Assembly (NCBI GenBank): GCA_964523405.1
Contig: CAZGAQ010000024.1
Location: 1-64,000, forward strand
Source: CAZGAQ01 sp964523405
Lineage (GTDB): Bacteria > Planctomycetota > Phycisphaerae > UBA1845 > Fen-1342
Direction of reading: 5' to 3'
DNA length: 64,000 nt
Part shown: positions 10,735 to 20,508 of the stretch, piece after piece
Position numbering within the stretch: the stretch's first letter is position 1
Layout of the letters: each line of letters begins with the position of its first letter
Position numbers and translations under genes: made by a program
The notes under the pieces: model-generated
Told to the model about the DNA's origin: nothing
The model's database searches: none
What the model saw: only the letters and a program-made list of their open reading frames with translations

Positions 10735-13308
10735 TCAGGCCGGGATGTCGCCGGATTCTTCGGCGGCTTCCTCGGTGTCGCGCTGGGCGCGGATGGCATC
10801 CCACTCGTCCTTGGTGACCAGCACTTCGCGGGCCTGGCTGCCCTTGTACTCGCCGACAATGCCGGCTTCGTACATCTGGTCGACCAGACGTGACGCGCGG
10901 CTATAGCCGATGTTGAAGCGGCGCTGCAGGAGGCTGACGGAGCCGCGCTTGGTTTCGAGAATGGCGCTGACGGCCTCGTCGAACAGCTCGTCACGCTCGT
11001 CCGTGCCCCCGCTGCCCGCGCCGGGCAGGCGGACGAGTTCGGGGTGGAAGTCCTGGGCGCGCTGGCCCTTGCAGTGCTTGACGACGGCCTTGAGTTCCTC
11101 GTCATCGACGAAGGTGCCTTGAGCCCGCACGAGCTTGGAGCTGCCCGGCGGCAGGAAGAGCATGTCGCCCTGGCCCATGAGCACTTCGCCGCCGTTCTGG
11201 TCGAGCACGATGCGCGAGTCAAGACGGCTGGAGACGCGGAAAGCAATGCGGCTGGGCAGGTTGGACTTAATCAGGCCCGTGACGACGTTGGCCTGGGGGC
11301 GCTGCGTGCTGACGATCAGGTGGATGCCGACGGCGCGGCTCTTCTGCGCGATGCGGCAGAGGTAGAACTCGACTTCCTTGGCGGAGGTCATCATCAGGTC
11401 GGCGAGCTCATCAATCATGATGATGATGTACGGAAGACGCACGGGGATCTGGGCCATTTCCTCGTCGCTAGCGGGCTGGAGGCGGTTCTTCAGCTCGTCG
11501 TAACCGAGGCGGTTGTAGGAGCGGATGTCCTTCACCCCGGCTTCGGCGAGCAGGGCATAGCGCTCGTCCATTTTGGTGGAGGCCCAATCGAGGATGCTTT
11601 CGGCCTTGGAGGTTTCCGTGACGATCGGGCACATCAGGTGGGGGACATCCTTGTACATGGCCAGCTCGACGACCTTCGGATCGACCAGGATCATCTGGAC
11701 CTCGGCCGGCGAGCGGGTCAGCAGGACGGACATGATGATGCTGGTCACGCACACGCTTTTGCCCGAGCCGGTCGTGCCGGCGATCAGCAGGTGCGGCATG
11801 CGGGTGAGGTCGGCCACCAGTGGTTGGCCGGCAACGTCCTTACCCAGGAAAAGCGGGATGGAGTACTGCTCAACGCGCCCACCGGCCATCTCGATGACGT
11901 CGCGCAGGCGGACCTTTTCCTTGTCGATGTTCGGTACTTCGATGCCGATGGTGCTCTTGCCCGGCAACGGAGCATTCACGCGCACTGCAGGGGCTTTCAG
12001 CGCCCGAGCCATGTCGTTGGACAGCGAGATGATCTGGCTGACCTTGATGCCCGGGGCCAGCTTGAGTTCGAAGACCGTGATGACCGGACCGGTCTGAATC
12101 GCGACCACCTGAACTTCGAGGCGGAATTCGTTGAGCGTCTGCTCCAGGATGTAGGCCTTCTCCCGACAGGTCGCCTCGAGGGCAGCGCGGTCGAGTGACT
12201 GGGCCTGTTCGAGCAGTTCGAGCGGGGGCAGCTCGTACGCGGCGTCGGTCGTCTGGCGCGGCGCCGGCTTGGCAGGCGGCGTCGGCTTGCTGTAAGCGGG
12301 CTTGGGGCCAATCTCTTTGACGACCGGCGCCGGCTTGGCGGGCGCAGGGGGGGCGGGTGCCGGACCAACGGGAACCTTCCGCGGGAGCGGGGGTACGTTC
12401 TCCGCCTCCTCCTCTCCTTGCTCGGTCTCAGCGGCGTCCGAGGGAGCTACTGCCATAGCGGGTTTGCGTCCGGCTCGCGCGACCGGGAGCGGGAGCGGTT
12501 CAGACACGTCTTCCTCACCGGCGTCCTCCTCCGTGGCCGGACGATCGAATTTCAGCGGTCGTCCGCGCGGTGGCGGACTGCCCGGCGGCGGTGCGGCGCG
12601 CTTGGGCAGCGGCTTGGCGAGGCCGGCGCCGGTCGGCGGCGGCTTGCTTGCGGCGCTGGCAATCCGCTCGGAGATGTTCGACACGCCGCTGGCCACGGCA
12701 GAGCCGGCCGTCGCGACAACGCTGCCGCCGCGGACCAGTACCGGGCCGGAGTGATGCCCGGCCCAGCGCAGCCAGCGAAACAGGACCACGAGCAGGTTGT
12801 CGGCGGCGAGGACCAAGCCGACCACCGTGGCCATGATCAGCAGCAGGATGGTACCGACGCGCTGCAGGTTGGCGGGGAGGAGCAGCGCGAGCGCATTGCC
12901 GAGTACGCCGCCGGGGCCGGTGACCAGATAGCGATCGCTAGGCGCCACCAGAAAAGTGGCGGCCGTCGAGCAGGCCGCGGCGATCAGCGCGACGCCGAGC
13001 AAGCGCAGCCACAGGTCGTAGAGGCGGACGCCCTTGGACCAGGCCAGCAGCGCGGCGTTGAGCAGAAACAGGACCGGATAGGTAGCCAGGCCCAGGTAGC
13101 GAAAGGCGTAATAGGCGAGAGTGGCCCCAACGGCGCCGCAGACGTTGTGCGGACGATCGGGGTGCGGCCAGACGGTATCGCTGGGGGCGTCGGCTACGTG
13201 AAAGCTGAGGACGCTGAACCACGCAAAGAGGAAGGCCAGCCAGCCCAACACCACGACGCAGAACCGCAGCGCCGCCTGACGTTGATCCGTGCGGGGCGTG
13301 CCGCCCAT
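10735..13308 (-). CDS. ftsK: DNA translocase FtsK/SpoIIIE
   Basis: An 857-aa chromosome-segregation motor. Four membrane helices occupy about residues 10-180. A Pro/Ala/Glu-rich linker (about 220-350) follows, then the alpha/beta motor with Walker A GTTGSGKSV near residue 510 and Walker B-like IIIMIDELADLM. A C-terminal winged-helix gamma domain (about 780-850; LLQRRFNIGYSRASRLVDQM) reads polar KOPS-type sites. FtsK pumps terminal DNA across the division septum and activates dimer resolution. Length and order are typical. The gene stands alone, convergent with the oxidase and divergent from the ABC permease. Confidence 0.95.
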   Translation of the reverse strand: MGGTPRTDQRQAALRFCVVVLGWLAFLFAWFSVLSFHVADAPSDTVWPHPDRPHNVCGAVGATLAYYAFRYLGLATYPVLFLLNAALLAWSKGVRLYDLWLRLLGVALIAAACSTAATFLVAPSDRYLVTGPGGVLGNALALLLPANLQRVGTILLLIMATVVGLVLAADNLLVVLFRWLRWAGHHSGPVLVRGGSVVATAGSAVASGVSNISERIASAASKPPPTGAGLAKPLPKRAAPPPGSPPPRGRPLKFDRPATEEDAGEEDVSEPLPLPVARAGRKPAMAVAPSDAAETEQGEEEAENVPPLPRKVPVGPAPAPPAPAKPAPVVKEIGPKPAYSKPTPPAKPAPRQTTDAAYELPPLELLEQAQSLDRAALEATCREKAYILEQTLNEFRLEVQVVAIQTGPVITVFELKLAPGIKVSQIISLSNDMARALKAPAVRVNAPLPGKSTIGIEVPNIDKEKVRLRDVIEMAGGRVEQYSIPLFLGKDVAGQPLVADLTRMPHLLIAGTTGSGKSVCVTSIIMSVLLTRSPAEVQMILVDPKVVELAMYKDVPHLMCPIVTETSKAESILDWASTKMDERYALLAEAGVKDIRSYNRLGYDELKNRLQPASDEEMAQIPVRLPYIIIMIDELADLMMTSAKEVEFYLCRIAQKSRAVGIHLIVSTQRPQANVVTGLIKSNLPSRIAFRVSSRLDSRIVLDQNGGEVLMGQGDMLFLPPGSSKLVRAQGTFVDDEELKAVVKHCKGQRAQDFHPELVRLPGAGSGGTDERDELFDEAVSAILETKRGSVSLLQRRFNIGYSRASRLVDQMYEAGIVGEYKGSQAREVLVTKDEWDAIRAQRDTEEAAEESGDIPA

Positions 13309-13490
13309 CCTTGCATGCTCCCACGCCCGACATCCCGGCCGGGCGGATTCCTATCACCCCCGGCCATGATATCGCATTGCGGGGAGAATTTCGATAATCT
13401 ATGGGCCACGCGCGATGGCCGGTTGACGTGACCGCCCTGCGCGACCGCGCCGCATTAGCGGCGCACCGCGGCGAAGGTGTGAACGAATTG

Positions 13491-14327
13491 ATGGCGCGGA
13501 TGAATCCCATCGTGCGGGCGCTCGCCGGTCTGGGGGCCGTGTGTCTGGACGTGCTGGCGGGCTTCGGGCAGTTCTGGCTGTTCAGCGCCCAGGCGGTCAC
13601 GTTCATTCCGGTGGAGCTCATGTCCCTTCGCGGTTGGCGGCGCCTCCTGCCGCAGTGCTTTGCCATTGGAACGCGCTCCGTGCCGGTCATCATGCTGACC
13701 GGCATGTTCATCGGCATCATTCTGGTCACCCAGGGTTTCGAGCAATTCGACAACGCCGGCCTGCGCTATCAGCTCGGCGGCATCGTCAACATTTCCATTA
13801 CCTCTGAGCTCGGGCCCGTGCTGGCGGGGGTCATGCTGGCAGGGCGCGTCGGCGGCGCCCTGACGGCGGAGCTGGGCACGATGAACGTAACGGAGCAGCT
13901 CCTGGCCCTGCGCTCGATGGGAGCCGATCCGATCCGGCACCTGGTCACGCCGCGCTTTCTGGCTTGTCTGCTCCTGGCCCCGGTCCTCACGTGCTACGCC
14001 GACCTGGTCGGGGCTCTGGGGGCGTGGGCCGTGTTCGTCCTCTACTACGGCGGCGACTCCGAACCCTATTGGCAGTTCACGGGGCGCATGGTCGAGTTGT
14101 GGCACCTCAACACGGGCATTCTCAAGGCGTTCTTTTTCGGCGGGACAATCGGCCTGGTGTCTTGTTTCAAGGGCTTCTTCTGCAAGCCTGGGGCCCAGGG
14201 CGTGGGCGAGGCCTGCACGCAGAGCTTCGTCGTCAGCTTCATCCTCATCCTGATGCTCGACTTCTTCCTGAACATCGTGCTCAACGGCCTGTACAACATG
14301 TGGTACGGCTTCCGTTCGCTGATCTAG
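13491..14327 (+). CDS. mlaE: MlaE-family ABC transporter permease
   Basis: A 278-aa integral membrane permease of the MlaE/YrbE family, moving phospholipid-like substrates between inner and outer membranes. Family strings include GTRSVPVIMLTGMFIGIIL and the ELGTMNVTEQ(I/L)LAL motif. Five hydrophobic segments are visible. The frame is open from an ATG at 13401, but a GATAAT hexamer at 13393-13398 would place the transcript start after that codon, and the family similarity begins near 13500; I therefore prefer the ATG at 13491 (GAAGG 13 bases upstream). The ATPase gene follows after 12 bases. No MCE/MlaD substrate-binding gene is adjacent. Confidence 0.88.
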   Translation: MARMNPIVRALAGLGAVCLDVLAGFGQFWLFSAQAVTFIPVELMSLRGWRRLLPQCFAIGTRSVPVIMLTGMFIGIILVTQGFEQFDNAGLRYQLGGIVNISITSELGPVLAGVMLAGRVGGALTAELGTMNVTEQLLALRSMGADPIRHLVTPRFLACLLLAPVLTCYADLVGALGAWAVFVLYYGGDSEPYWQFTGRMVELWHLNTGILKAFFFGGTIGLVSCFKGFFCKPGAQGVGEACTQSFVVSFILILMLDFFLNIVLNGLYNMWYGFRSLI

Positions 14328-14339
14328 GAACCCCGACGC

Positions 14340-15128
14340 ATGGACAGCGCCCCGCCCATCATCGAATTCCGCCAGGTCACCAGGGCCTTCGGTCGCCAAC
14401 TGGTCCTCGATGCGGTAGACCTGCAGGTGGAGCGTGGCCGGAGCACGGTCATCATCGGCCGCTCCGGCACGGGCAAGAGCGTGCTGCTCAAGCACATTGT
14501 CGGGCTGCTCCGCCCGCAGCGCGGGGAGGTGGACTTCGAGGGCCAGCGCATTGACCAGTTGCGGGAGCACGCGTGGGTGCCCATCCGCCGACAAATCAGT
14601 TGCGTCTTTCAACTGAACGCGTTGTTTGACTCCATGACGGTGCTGGAAAACGTGGCGTTCCCCATGATGGAGAACAGCACCGCGCGGCTCAACAAGGTGG
14701 AAATCCGCAAGCTGGCCGGGCGCTGCCTGAGCATGGTCGGCCTCTCCGGGTTCGAAGGCAAGCGTCCCGCCGAGCTATCTGGTGGCGAGAAGAAGCGCGT
14801 CGCCCTCGCCCGCGCGATCGCGCTCGATCCCCCACCGAAGGTCATCTTGTACGACGAACCAACCGCCGGGCTGGATCCACAGCGCTCGGACGTCATCAAC
14901 AAGCTCATCCGCGAGATGCAGAGCGAGGTCCACGTCACCAGCATCGTTGTGACACACGACATGAAGAGCGCCTACGAGGTCGGCGACCGCATCCTGATGC
15001 TCTACAACGGTCGCTTTATCGCCGACGGCACCCCGGACGAGCTGCGCAACTCGACCGATCCGCGCGTGCGCCGCTTTGTTCAGGGGGTGGCCGAGCCGGG
15101 CGACATCGTCGCCCTGTCCGAAGCCTGA
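14340..15128 (+). CDS. mlaF: ABC transporter ATPase, MlaF-like
   Basis: A 262-aa ATP-binding subunit. Walker A is GRSGTGKSVLL (near residue 40), the signature is LSGGEKKRVALARA, and Walker B is VILYDEPTAGLDP, followed by a switch histidine in VVTHDM. It partners the MlaE-type permease encoded 12 bases upstream and drives lipid transport to or from the outer membrane. Length fits MlaF. The typical third component, MlaD, is missing here and must be elsewhere or replaced. Confidence 0.92.
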   Translation: MDSAPPIIEFRQVTRAFGRQLVLDAVDLQVERGRSTVIIGRSGTGKSVLLKHIVGLLRPQRGEVDFEGQRIDQLREHAWVPIRRQISCVFQLNALFDSMTVLENVAFPMMENSTARLNKVEIRKLAGRCLSMVGLSGFEGKRPAELSGGEKKRVALARAIALDPPPKVILYDEPTAGLDPQRSDVINKLIREMQSEVHVTSIVVTHDMKSAYEVGDRILMLYNGRFIADGTPDELRNSTDPRVRRFVQGVAEPGDIVALSEA

Positions 15129-15161
15129 GCCGCGCACGCGGGGAATCTCCGCACACAACGC

Positions 15162-15205
15162 CCACGAAAAACCGCGAGCCGCGCACCGGTGAGTGCGCGG
15201 CTCGC
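15162..15205 (-). terminator. Rho-independent terminator ending the surface-protein operon
   Basis: A perfect 13-bp stem, 15174-15186 with 15193-15205, and a six-base loop. Read on the minus strand it is followed by GGTTTTTCG, a good T-run, so it terminates the minus-strand five-gene operon. It could also stop readthrough from the plus-strand ABC genes, though the T-run on that side is poor. Confidence 0.88.
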
Positions 15206-15231
15206 AGGTGTGGTCGTTTGTCCCGTGAACG

Positions 15232-16713
15232 TCAGCGGATGCGGCCCCGCATGAACAAGAGTACGAGCGGGACCAGCGCCAACGGCATCAAGCCGGCACC
15301 GCACAGCCCCGTCGGCACGACGCTGTTCAGGGTACCCTCCGCCGCGGACGTACCGCCGGCCGTCTGATCGGCCGCCGTGGCCACGGCACTTGCCCCAGCC
15401 GCCTGGCCGGAGACTTGTACGCTGAGGAAGACCGTATCCCCCAGGCCCGCGCCGGCCAGCACCGGATCTCGCAGCTCCGGCTGGTCCTGGACGAGCAGCC
15501 GGAAGTAGAACGTGCCGTTATTGGTCGCGCGCCATGTGCTGATGGCGGTCTCCGAGCCACTGATGGGCTGGAAGGCTTTTTGGGCTTCGGCCGGATCCAG
15601 ATCGCGCCCGATGGCGTTCACCTGCCGCCAGCGATAGGTCAACTGGTCGCCGTCGGGGTCGCTGGAGCCGGACGCGTTCAGTTGAATTACGGCACCAATC
15701 GGTACCGCCGCCGCGGGTCCGATCGCGGCCGCCTGCGGCGCCTGGTTATTGGGCAGCACGGTGCGCACATGGATAACCACGGCGGCACTGCTGGGCACGG
15801 TGTTCACCCCGTCGGTGACGAGGACGCGATACACGTACGGGCGGTCCGCTGCACTGGGCACGTTGAGGAGCACCAGCGCCCGGGAAGGATTGCCATCCGG
15901 ATCCGGAACCGGGTCCACACGCACGGGACCGTCCACCCATTCCCAGCTATAGATGAGCCGGTCGCCGTCCAGTACGCGGCCCGACTGCGAGTCAAAGCCC
16001 AGATTCGTCGAGTCAAAGGAGCGGCTGGCGTCGAGGATGACCGCCTGGCCCGCGGTCACGGTGCGCGGCGTCCCCGCATCGGCGAAGGCCGGAGGGTTGG
16101 CCGGCGCCAGCGCAGTGTTCTCGATGGCCAGGACGGAGAAGCCAATCCGGTCCCACGCCTCGTCCCCTTCCGGTGCGGTGCCGTTGGCTTTATGCACCCC
16201 GACGATCACCATCCACTCCACGTCGTAGTTGATCAGCCCCTCCAAACGAGCCTGGTTGCGTCCGTTGAATTCCGGCACCAAGAAGGGGATCCGGACGGTG
16301 ACGCTGGTGGCGCCACTGGCTGGCCCGGGAAAGATGTAATAGCCGCCCGCGTTGTCGCCGTCGGCATCCGTCGGGACGCTCGGCGGCTCCGGTCCGTACA
16401 TGATGCCGTTATGCACGTAGGGGATCCAGTACGAGGCCACCGAGACCGCAAAGCCCGGCACATCCGCGGTGCCGGTCGCATTCGGGTCGGGGGCCCAGTC
16501 CAGATCCTCAATCTGAAGGCAGAGCCATAGGACCTGCATCTCAACCAGGGGCGGATCGGTATCGGGGTCATAGGCCGGGGCGCACGTCGTACTGAGCGAC
16601 GCCGCCGCGCCCGTGAAGACGGTGGGGCTCCCACTATCCTGCGCGGCAGCGGGGAAGGTACTCCACCACGCGACCGCGAGTAAGATGCCGGCAGTGGTGA
16701 TCGAGCGAGTCAC
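15232..16713 (-). CDS. Exported repeat-domain (PKD/cadherin-like) protein with C-terminal sorting-type tail
   Basis: A 493-aa exported protein. The GTG at 16713 is chosen: AAGGAG lies eight bases upstream and a signal peptide (ITTAGILLAVAWW, cleavage near AAAQ) follows at once; upstream in-frame ATGs add charged residues before it. Two Ig-like modules of PKD/REJ type are suggested by DASRSFDSTN...YSWEW and NASGSSDPDGDQLTYRWRQ, each with Ca-binding-like Asp-rich turns. The C-terminus is TGLCGAG, a hydrophobic helix, then RGRIR: a tripartite Cys-Gly/TM/Arg tail like those recognised by envelope sorting systems. It is the last gene of the operon. No enzymatic domain was recognised. Confidence 0.72.
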   Translation of the reverse strand: MTRSITTAGILLAVAWWSTFPAAAQDSGSPTVFTGAAASLSTTCAPAYDPDTDPPLVEMQVLWLCLQIEDLDWAPDPNATGTADVPGFAVSVASYWIPYVHNGIMYGPEPPSVPTDADGDNAGGYYIFPGPASGATSVTVRIPFLVPEFNGRNQARLEGLINYDVEWMVIVGVHKANGTAPEGDEAWDRIGFSVLAIENTALAPANPPAFADAGTPRTVTAGQAVILDASRSFDSTNLGFDSQSGRVLDGDRLIYSWEWVDGPVRVDPVPDPDGNPSRALVLLNVPSAADRPYVYRVLVTDGVNTVPSSAAVVIHVRTVLPNNQAPQAAAIGPAAAVPIGAVIQLNASGSSDPDGDQLTYRWRQVNAIGRDLDPAEAQKAFQPISGSETAISTWRATNNGTFYFRLLVQDQPELRDPVLAGAGLGDTVFLSVQVSGQAAGASAVATAADQTAGGTSAAEGTLNSVVPTGLCGAGLMPLALVPLVLLFMRGRIR

Positions 16714-16774
16714 GGCTGGTACTCCTTGCCCGTGTATCATCCTAGACATCGATAACCCTATGCACAAGCCATAA

Positions 16775-17599
16775 TTACGGCTGATTAGGGTCTACCGGCA
16801 CGCTTTGCGAGCCGATCCGAACAATGCAGAACGCGCCAGCCGTCGTGTGGCCGGCATAGAAGTCGAACGCGATGGGTTGGCTCTCGGTATACGAATTGGT
16901 GGCGCTGCTCGTGCTCACCCCGCTGTTTAGGAACAAGCCCGGCAGAAACGGGCTGCACTGATAGGCACTGACCTGGGCGTACGTCTTGTATCCCCCGCCC
17001 GCGTACGAGGCTCCGCCCAGGACTTCACCCGTCTGCGGATTGGAGTACGTAAAGGCGACATTGTCACAACTCACGGGCGGCTGGGAGAAAAGCAGCACCA
17101 CGTCGGGCGTGGTCAACGTGTACTGCATGCTCGACGGCACGGCCGGATTGCCCACGGCCCCCGTTGGATTCAGACGCACCGGGGTCGCGCCCCCGACGCC
17201 GGGGCCATTGTAGACAAACGTGCCGATGGGCAAGGTGAAGGCGGAGCCCAGGGTTACCGGGCTCGAGAGCTGCACGTAACCGTTCCGCAGCAACGCGTCC
17301 TGCTGGTCGGCCGTGCGCACGCTGCTGACGTTCACCCAGGCCGCGAACGATGTGTCGAGCACAGCCGCGGGGTGATAGTTCGTGAACGTCAGGGTCATGG
17401 GACCGCGGAACCAGCCCGTGGTGGCGGTGCCCTCACCCTGGCCCTGCTCCGAGGAAGACTGTTCACTGGAGGAGGAGGAGGAGGAGACCGCGTAGGTGTC
17501 CATATAGGCCAAGAACGGGCTGCGCTCGCCACCCGAGGGCGTGCAGCTCAGGCACGGCCAAGCCACCACACTGATTAGAATCCAGCGCCAAGCCTGCAT
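16775..17599 (-). CDS. Exported Ser-rich protein, unknown function
   Basis: A 274-aa protein with a signal sequence (WRWILISVVAWPCLSC); Cys20 may be lipidated, although the lipobox (CLSC) is imperfect. A Ser/Glu/Gln tract at about residues 40-60 is encoded partly by a six-unit trinucleotide repeat at 17468-17485. The rest looks like beta-strands, with VLLFSQPPVSCDNVAF in the middle. The ATG at 17599 is chosen because GAGGA lies eight bases upstream; two further in-frame ATGs upstream lack this. It lies 61 bases before the repeat-domain gene and 93 after the FG-GAP gene. I do not recognise the family. Confidence 0.65.
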   Translation of the reverse strand: MQAWRWILISVVAWPCLSCTPSGGERSPFLAYMDTYAVSSSSSSSEQSSSEQGQGEGTATTGWFRGPMTLTFTNYHPAAVLDTSFAAWVNVSSVRTADQQDALLRNGYVQLSSPVTLGSAFTLPIGTFVYNGPGVGGATPVRLNPTGAVGNPAVPSSMQYTLTTPDVVLLFSQPPVSCDNVAFTYSNPQTGEVLGGASYAGGGYKTYAQVSAYQCSPFLPGLFLNSGVSTSSATNSYTESQPIAFDFYAGHTTAGAFCIVRIGSQSVPVDPNQP

Positions 17600-17692
17600 G
17601 ATGTCAATCCTCATCCGGCCCACCAAGCTCCCGCATGCGGGTGGTGTCCCGATTCGGCCGCGACGGTGCCTCTGCACGCGCCGCGCGCCCGG

Positions 17693-20458
17693 TTAGTCAC
17701 CCACGCCGTAGATCAGATACACTTCGCCAGCCCGGGCGCGATCGCGCGGTGCGGCGGTCACCGATGTCATGAGCAGCTCCGCGCGGCCGTCGCCGTCCAC
17801 ATCGCCGATACTCGTGATTCCGGCCGAGCGGTCACCTTGCTCCCCGATGCCGCCGCCGAGCTGATCATTGCTGTTACAGCCGACGAACACGGCGCCGGGC
17901 AGCTTGGCCGTCCCGACATCGGCCAGGTTCAGGACACCCTGCAATTGCGGGGAGCCATATACGAGGTACACCACGCCACAATTGGCGCGGTCAATCTCGA
18001 AGTACCCATCGTCGTTGTTGTCGAGCCGCACCGAGCGATGAGGCGCCGCGATCAGGATATCCGCGTTGCCGTCCCCATCGACGTCGCCCACGCCGGACAC
18101 GCGGGCGCCGGCCATGTCGCCATCCGTCTCGCCCACGAAGATCACGCCCAGGCCACGCGCGGCGATTTCGTCGAATGGAATCTCGCGCTGCGTCAGGTTG
18201 ATGATCTCGCGCGAGCCGAACAGGACCGCCGCCCCCCCCCGCCGGTTGTTCACCTTGGGTGAGCCGATCACGATGTCGGGGATGCCGTCGTTGTTGAAGT
18301 CGCCGGCGTCCGCCACCGCTTCGCCCATCTGCGAGTTCGGGCTGCCCAGCACGCGGATGCCGTCAAACGCCCGTTGCTGCAGCGGATCGTCGGCTCCCAT
18401 GGGCAGCGAGAGCTCCTCCAATTCCAGCTCATGGCCCATCAGCAAGGACGGCAGACGACCAAGCACGATAAAGCAGGCTCCGGCGCCTTCGTTGCTCAGC
18501 GGGCTGGCGATCACGAAGTCCATGATCCCGTCCGCGTTGAAGTCTCCGACCCGCCTGGCACCGCCGACTCGCGCGCCGGCCATGCTGCCATAGAACCGCA
18601 CGGTCGCGCCAGGCTGGGGCGTATTCAGCGAGATACCGAACCCGCAAGGCGTGGAGTCCTCCAGGTCGACGTAGTAACCCGGACTGGCCATCAACAGCGT
18701 GCCCGGCGGCGCCAGCACGTCCCGGCTGTCATCCAAGATGTAGCGATAGGGCCCATTGTGCGGCAGCCCGTTGTCGCCCACATTCCAGATGTAGCTCCCG
18801 TAGTACAGGCTGACCACGCCCGCGCCCGCGATGCTGCGCCCGATCGAGGTGTTCGCGATCGGGTCGCGATTCGGCACCGAGATCAGGAGCCCGCCGTAGG
18901 CATAGGAAGAAACGGTCTCGCCGCATTGGTCGCCATAGTCGTTCGTGTGAATGCGGCAACCCGCCAGGTTGAACTCCAGGCTGTCCGGCGCGCTGGCGAA
19001 GTGGCGGTACATGGAGGTGATGCCGCCCGGTACGCCAGGGGAGTTGGACCCGTAGAAGGTCTCGGGACACGCCGCTTCGGTACGGCTCCCGCGGGGCACT
19101 TGTCCAAACAGCGCGAGCGTGAACACGTGGCCACCCGGAAAGCCCAGGCTCGGCTGTAGCGCGCCACCGGCCGCGATGACCACGCCGCCGGTGCGGAAAG
19201 CGCCGACATTGTCCAGAACAGCAATGGCCGCGCCTTCGGTGCCCTGGAAGTCGTCGACCAGCGAGTCGGTGTAGGGCAACCCGAAGACCATCTCGCGGAC
19301 GCCGTCGCCGTCCCAGTCCGACAACGAGTCGCTGCAGGTAATCCCCCGGCTGGGCCGCAGCGGGTCCGCGGCTTCGCGCACACCGGTGAAGATGTCGCCC
19401 CGGAACAGCGTGCCCGTCGAATTCAGGTTGTTCACGCCGGCGAAGCGCGCCTGGCGCCCGTAAATCAGGTAGCCTTCGCCAATCCCCGTCCGCAGGTAGC
19501 CCGCCTGGTAGCGCGGCTTGCCGAACTGCGCCATGATCATGAAGTCGCGGAAGCCGTCGCCGTCAATATCGCCGACGGGCCCGACGAAACTCCCGGCATT
19601 GTCACCGGGGTTAAACCCCTCAAACACGGCGCCCTGGACCGCCCCGTTGGACAAAGACAGGTCGCGCAGATCAAGGGCCCCGGCCAGACGCGAGCGCAGC
19701 CGGATCGTACCCGGTCGGTAGAAAGGCGTCGTGGTCTGACCGTCGGAGACGAGCGCCAGGATGCGGTACGTGCCCGCGGCAAAGGCCGTTGTGGGCAGGT
19801 CGAAGCCGAAGCTGTCCGCGGTTTGCTGGGTGGAACGGTACAGCAGAATCTCATTGCCGTTGGGGGTGGCGTCGGGATCTAGATAGATCTCGACCGTGTT
19901 GTTCGAGTCCGGGTCTTCCAGTGTCCAGGCGACGTCGATGTGGGGGGCAATGCGCAGACTGCGGTCGTAGGCCACGTCCTGCCGCGCGGAGGTAAAGCGC
20001 AACTGCGGGCGCTGGTCCACGGTGATGGTGCCGGGCGCATAGGCGTAGGCGGTCGTTGTGCCGGTCTCGCGGAGCACGACGCCGATGTAGTACGTGCCCC
20101 GCAACAGGCTCGTCGTGTCGACGAGCCGTTTCGTTTCACCCAGAGACACATTGGTGTAGGCCGTGGTCTCCGTGCCGTTGTTGGGGTCCTGATCGGTGTC
20201 GATGATCACGTTCAGCGTGGCCGCGCGCGAGCGGGCCGCCGCCTGCCAGTTCACTTCCACCTGCGTGCCGCCGGTGATGGACAGGTTGCTGGCCGGGGTC
20301 AGCACCTTGACCGACGACACGGTTTGCACGAGCGCGGTGTCGCTGCTGCCCCCGCCCTGCACATAGTCGGTCGTGGTCGACGTCGGACAGCCGCCCAGGA
20401 CTCCCAGCACCACCAACGCGACCAGCCCTGTGGTTCGCACTGCGTATCTCTTCGTCAC
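17693..20458 (-). CDS. FG-GAP repeat lipoprotein
   Basis: A 921-aa lipoprotein. It starts at the GTG at 20458 (AAAGGG six bases upstream), giving a signal peptide that ends in VLGGC, a good lipobox. Residues about 25-290 hold fibronectin/Ig-like stretches. Then at least six FG-GAP blades follow, each with a Ca-binding DxDxDG loop: DIDGDGFRDF, DWDGDGVREM, DFNADGIMDF, DFNNDGIPDI, DVDGDGNADI and DVDGDGRAEL. This should fold as an integrin-alpha-like beta-propeller on the cell surface, likely binding protein or glycan. A G9 run on the coding strand (18232-18240) lies in the gene. It is the third gene of the five-gene exported operon. Confidence 0.85.
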   Translation of the reverse strand: MTKRYAVRTTGLVALVVLGVLGGCPTSTTTDYVQGGGSSDTALVQTVSSVKVLTPASNLSITGGTQVEVNWQAAARSRAATLNVIIDTDQDPNNGTETTAYTNVSLGETKRLVDTTSLLRGTYYIGVVLRETGTTTAYAYAPGTITVDQRPQLRFTSARQDVAYDRSLRIAPHIDVAWTLEDPDSNNTVEIYLDPDATPNGNEILLYRSTQQTADSFGFDLPTTAFAAGTYRILALVSDGQTTTPFYRPGTIRLRSRLAGALDLRDLSLSNGAVQGAVFEGFNPGDNAGSFVGPVGDIDGDGFRDFMIMAQFGKPRYQAGYLRTGIGEGYLIYGRQARFAGVNNLNSTGTLFRGDIFTGVREAADPLRPSRGITCSDSLSDWDGDGVREMVFGLPYTDSLVDDFQGTEGAAIAVLDNVGAFRTGGVVIAAGGALQPSLGFPGGHVFTLALFGQVPRGSRTEAACPETFYGSNSPGVPGGITSMYRHFASAPDSLEFNLAGCRIHTNDYGDQCGETVSSYAYGGLLISVPNRDPIANTSIGRSIAGAGVVSLYYGSYIWNVGDNGLPHNGPYRYILDDSRDVLAPPGTLLMASPGYYVDLEDSTPCGFGISLNTPQPGATVRFYGSMAGARVGGARRVGDFNADGIMDFVIASPLSNEGAGACFIVLGRLPSLLMGHELELEELSLPMGADDPLQQRAFDGIRVLGSPNSQMGEAVADAGDFNNDGIPDIVIGSPKVNNRRGGAAVLFGSREIINLTQREIPFDEIAARGLGVIFVGETDGDMAGARVSGVGDVDGDGNADILIAAPHRSVRLDNNDDGYFEIDRANCGVVYLVYGSPQLQGVLNLADVGTAKLPGAVFVGCNSNDQLGGGIGEQGDRSAGITSIGDVDGDGRAELLMTSVTAAPRDRARAGEVYLIYGVGD

Positions 20459-20508
20459 ACCGCACCCTTTCACTTCTGGTCTCCGCCGGAGGGTGACCTC
20501 AGGGATTG

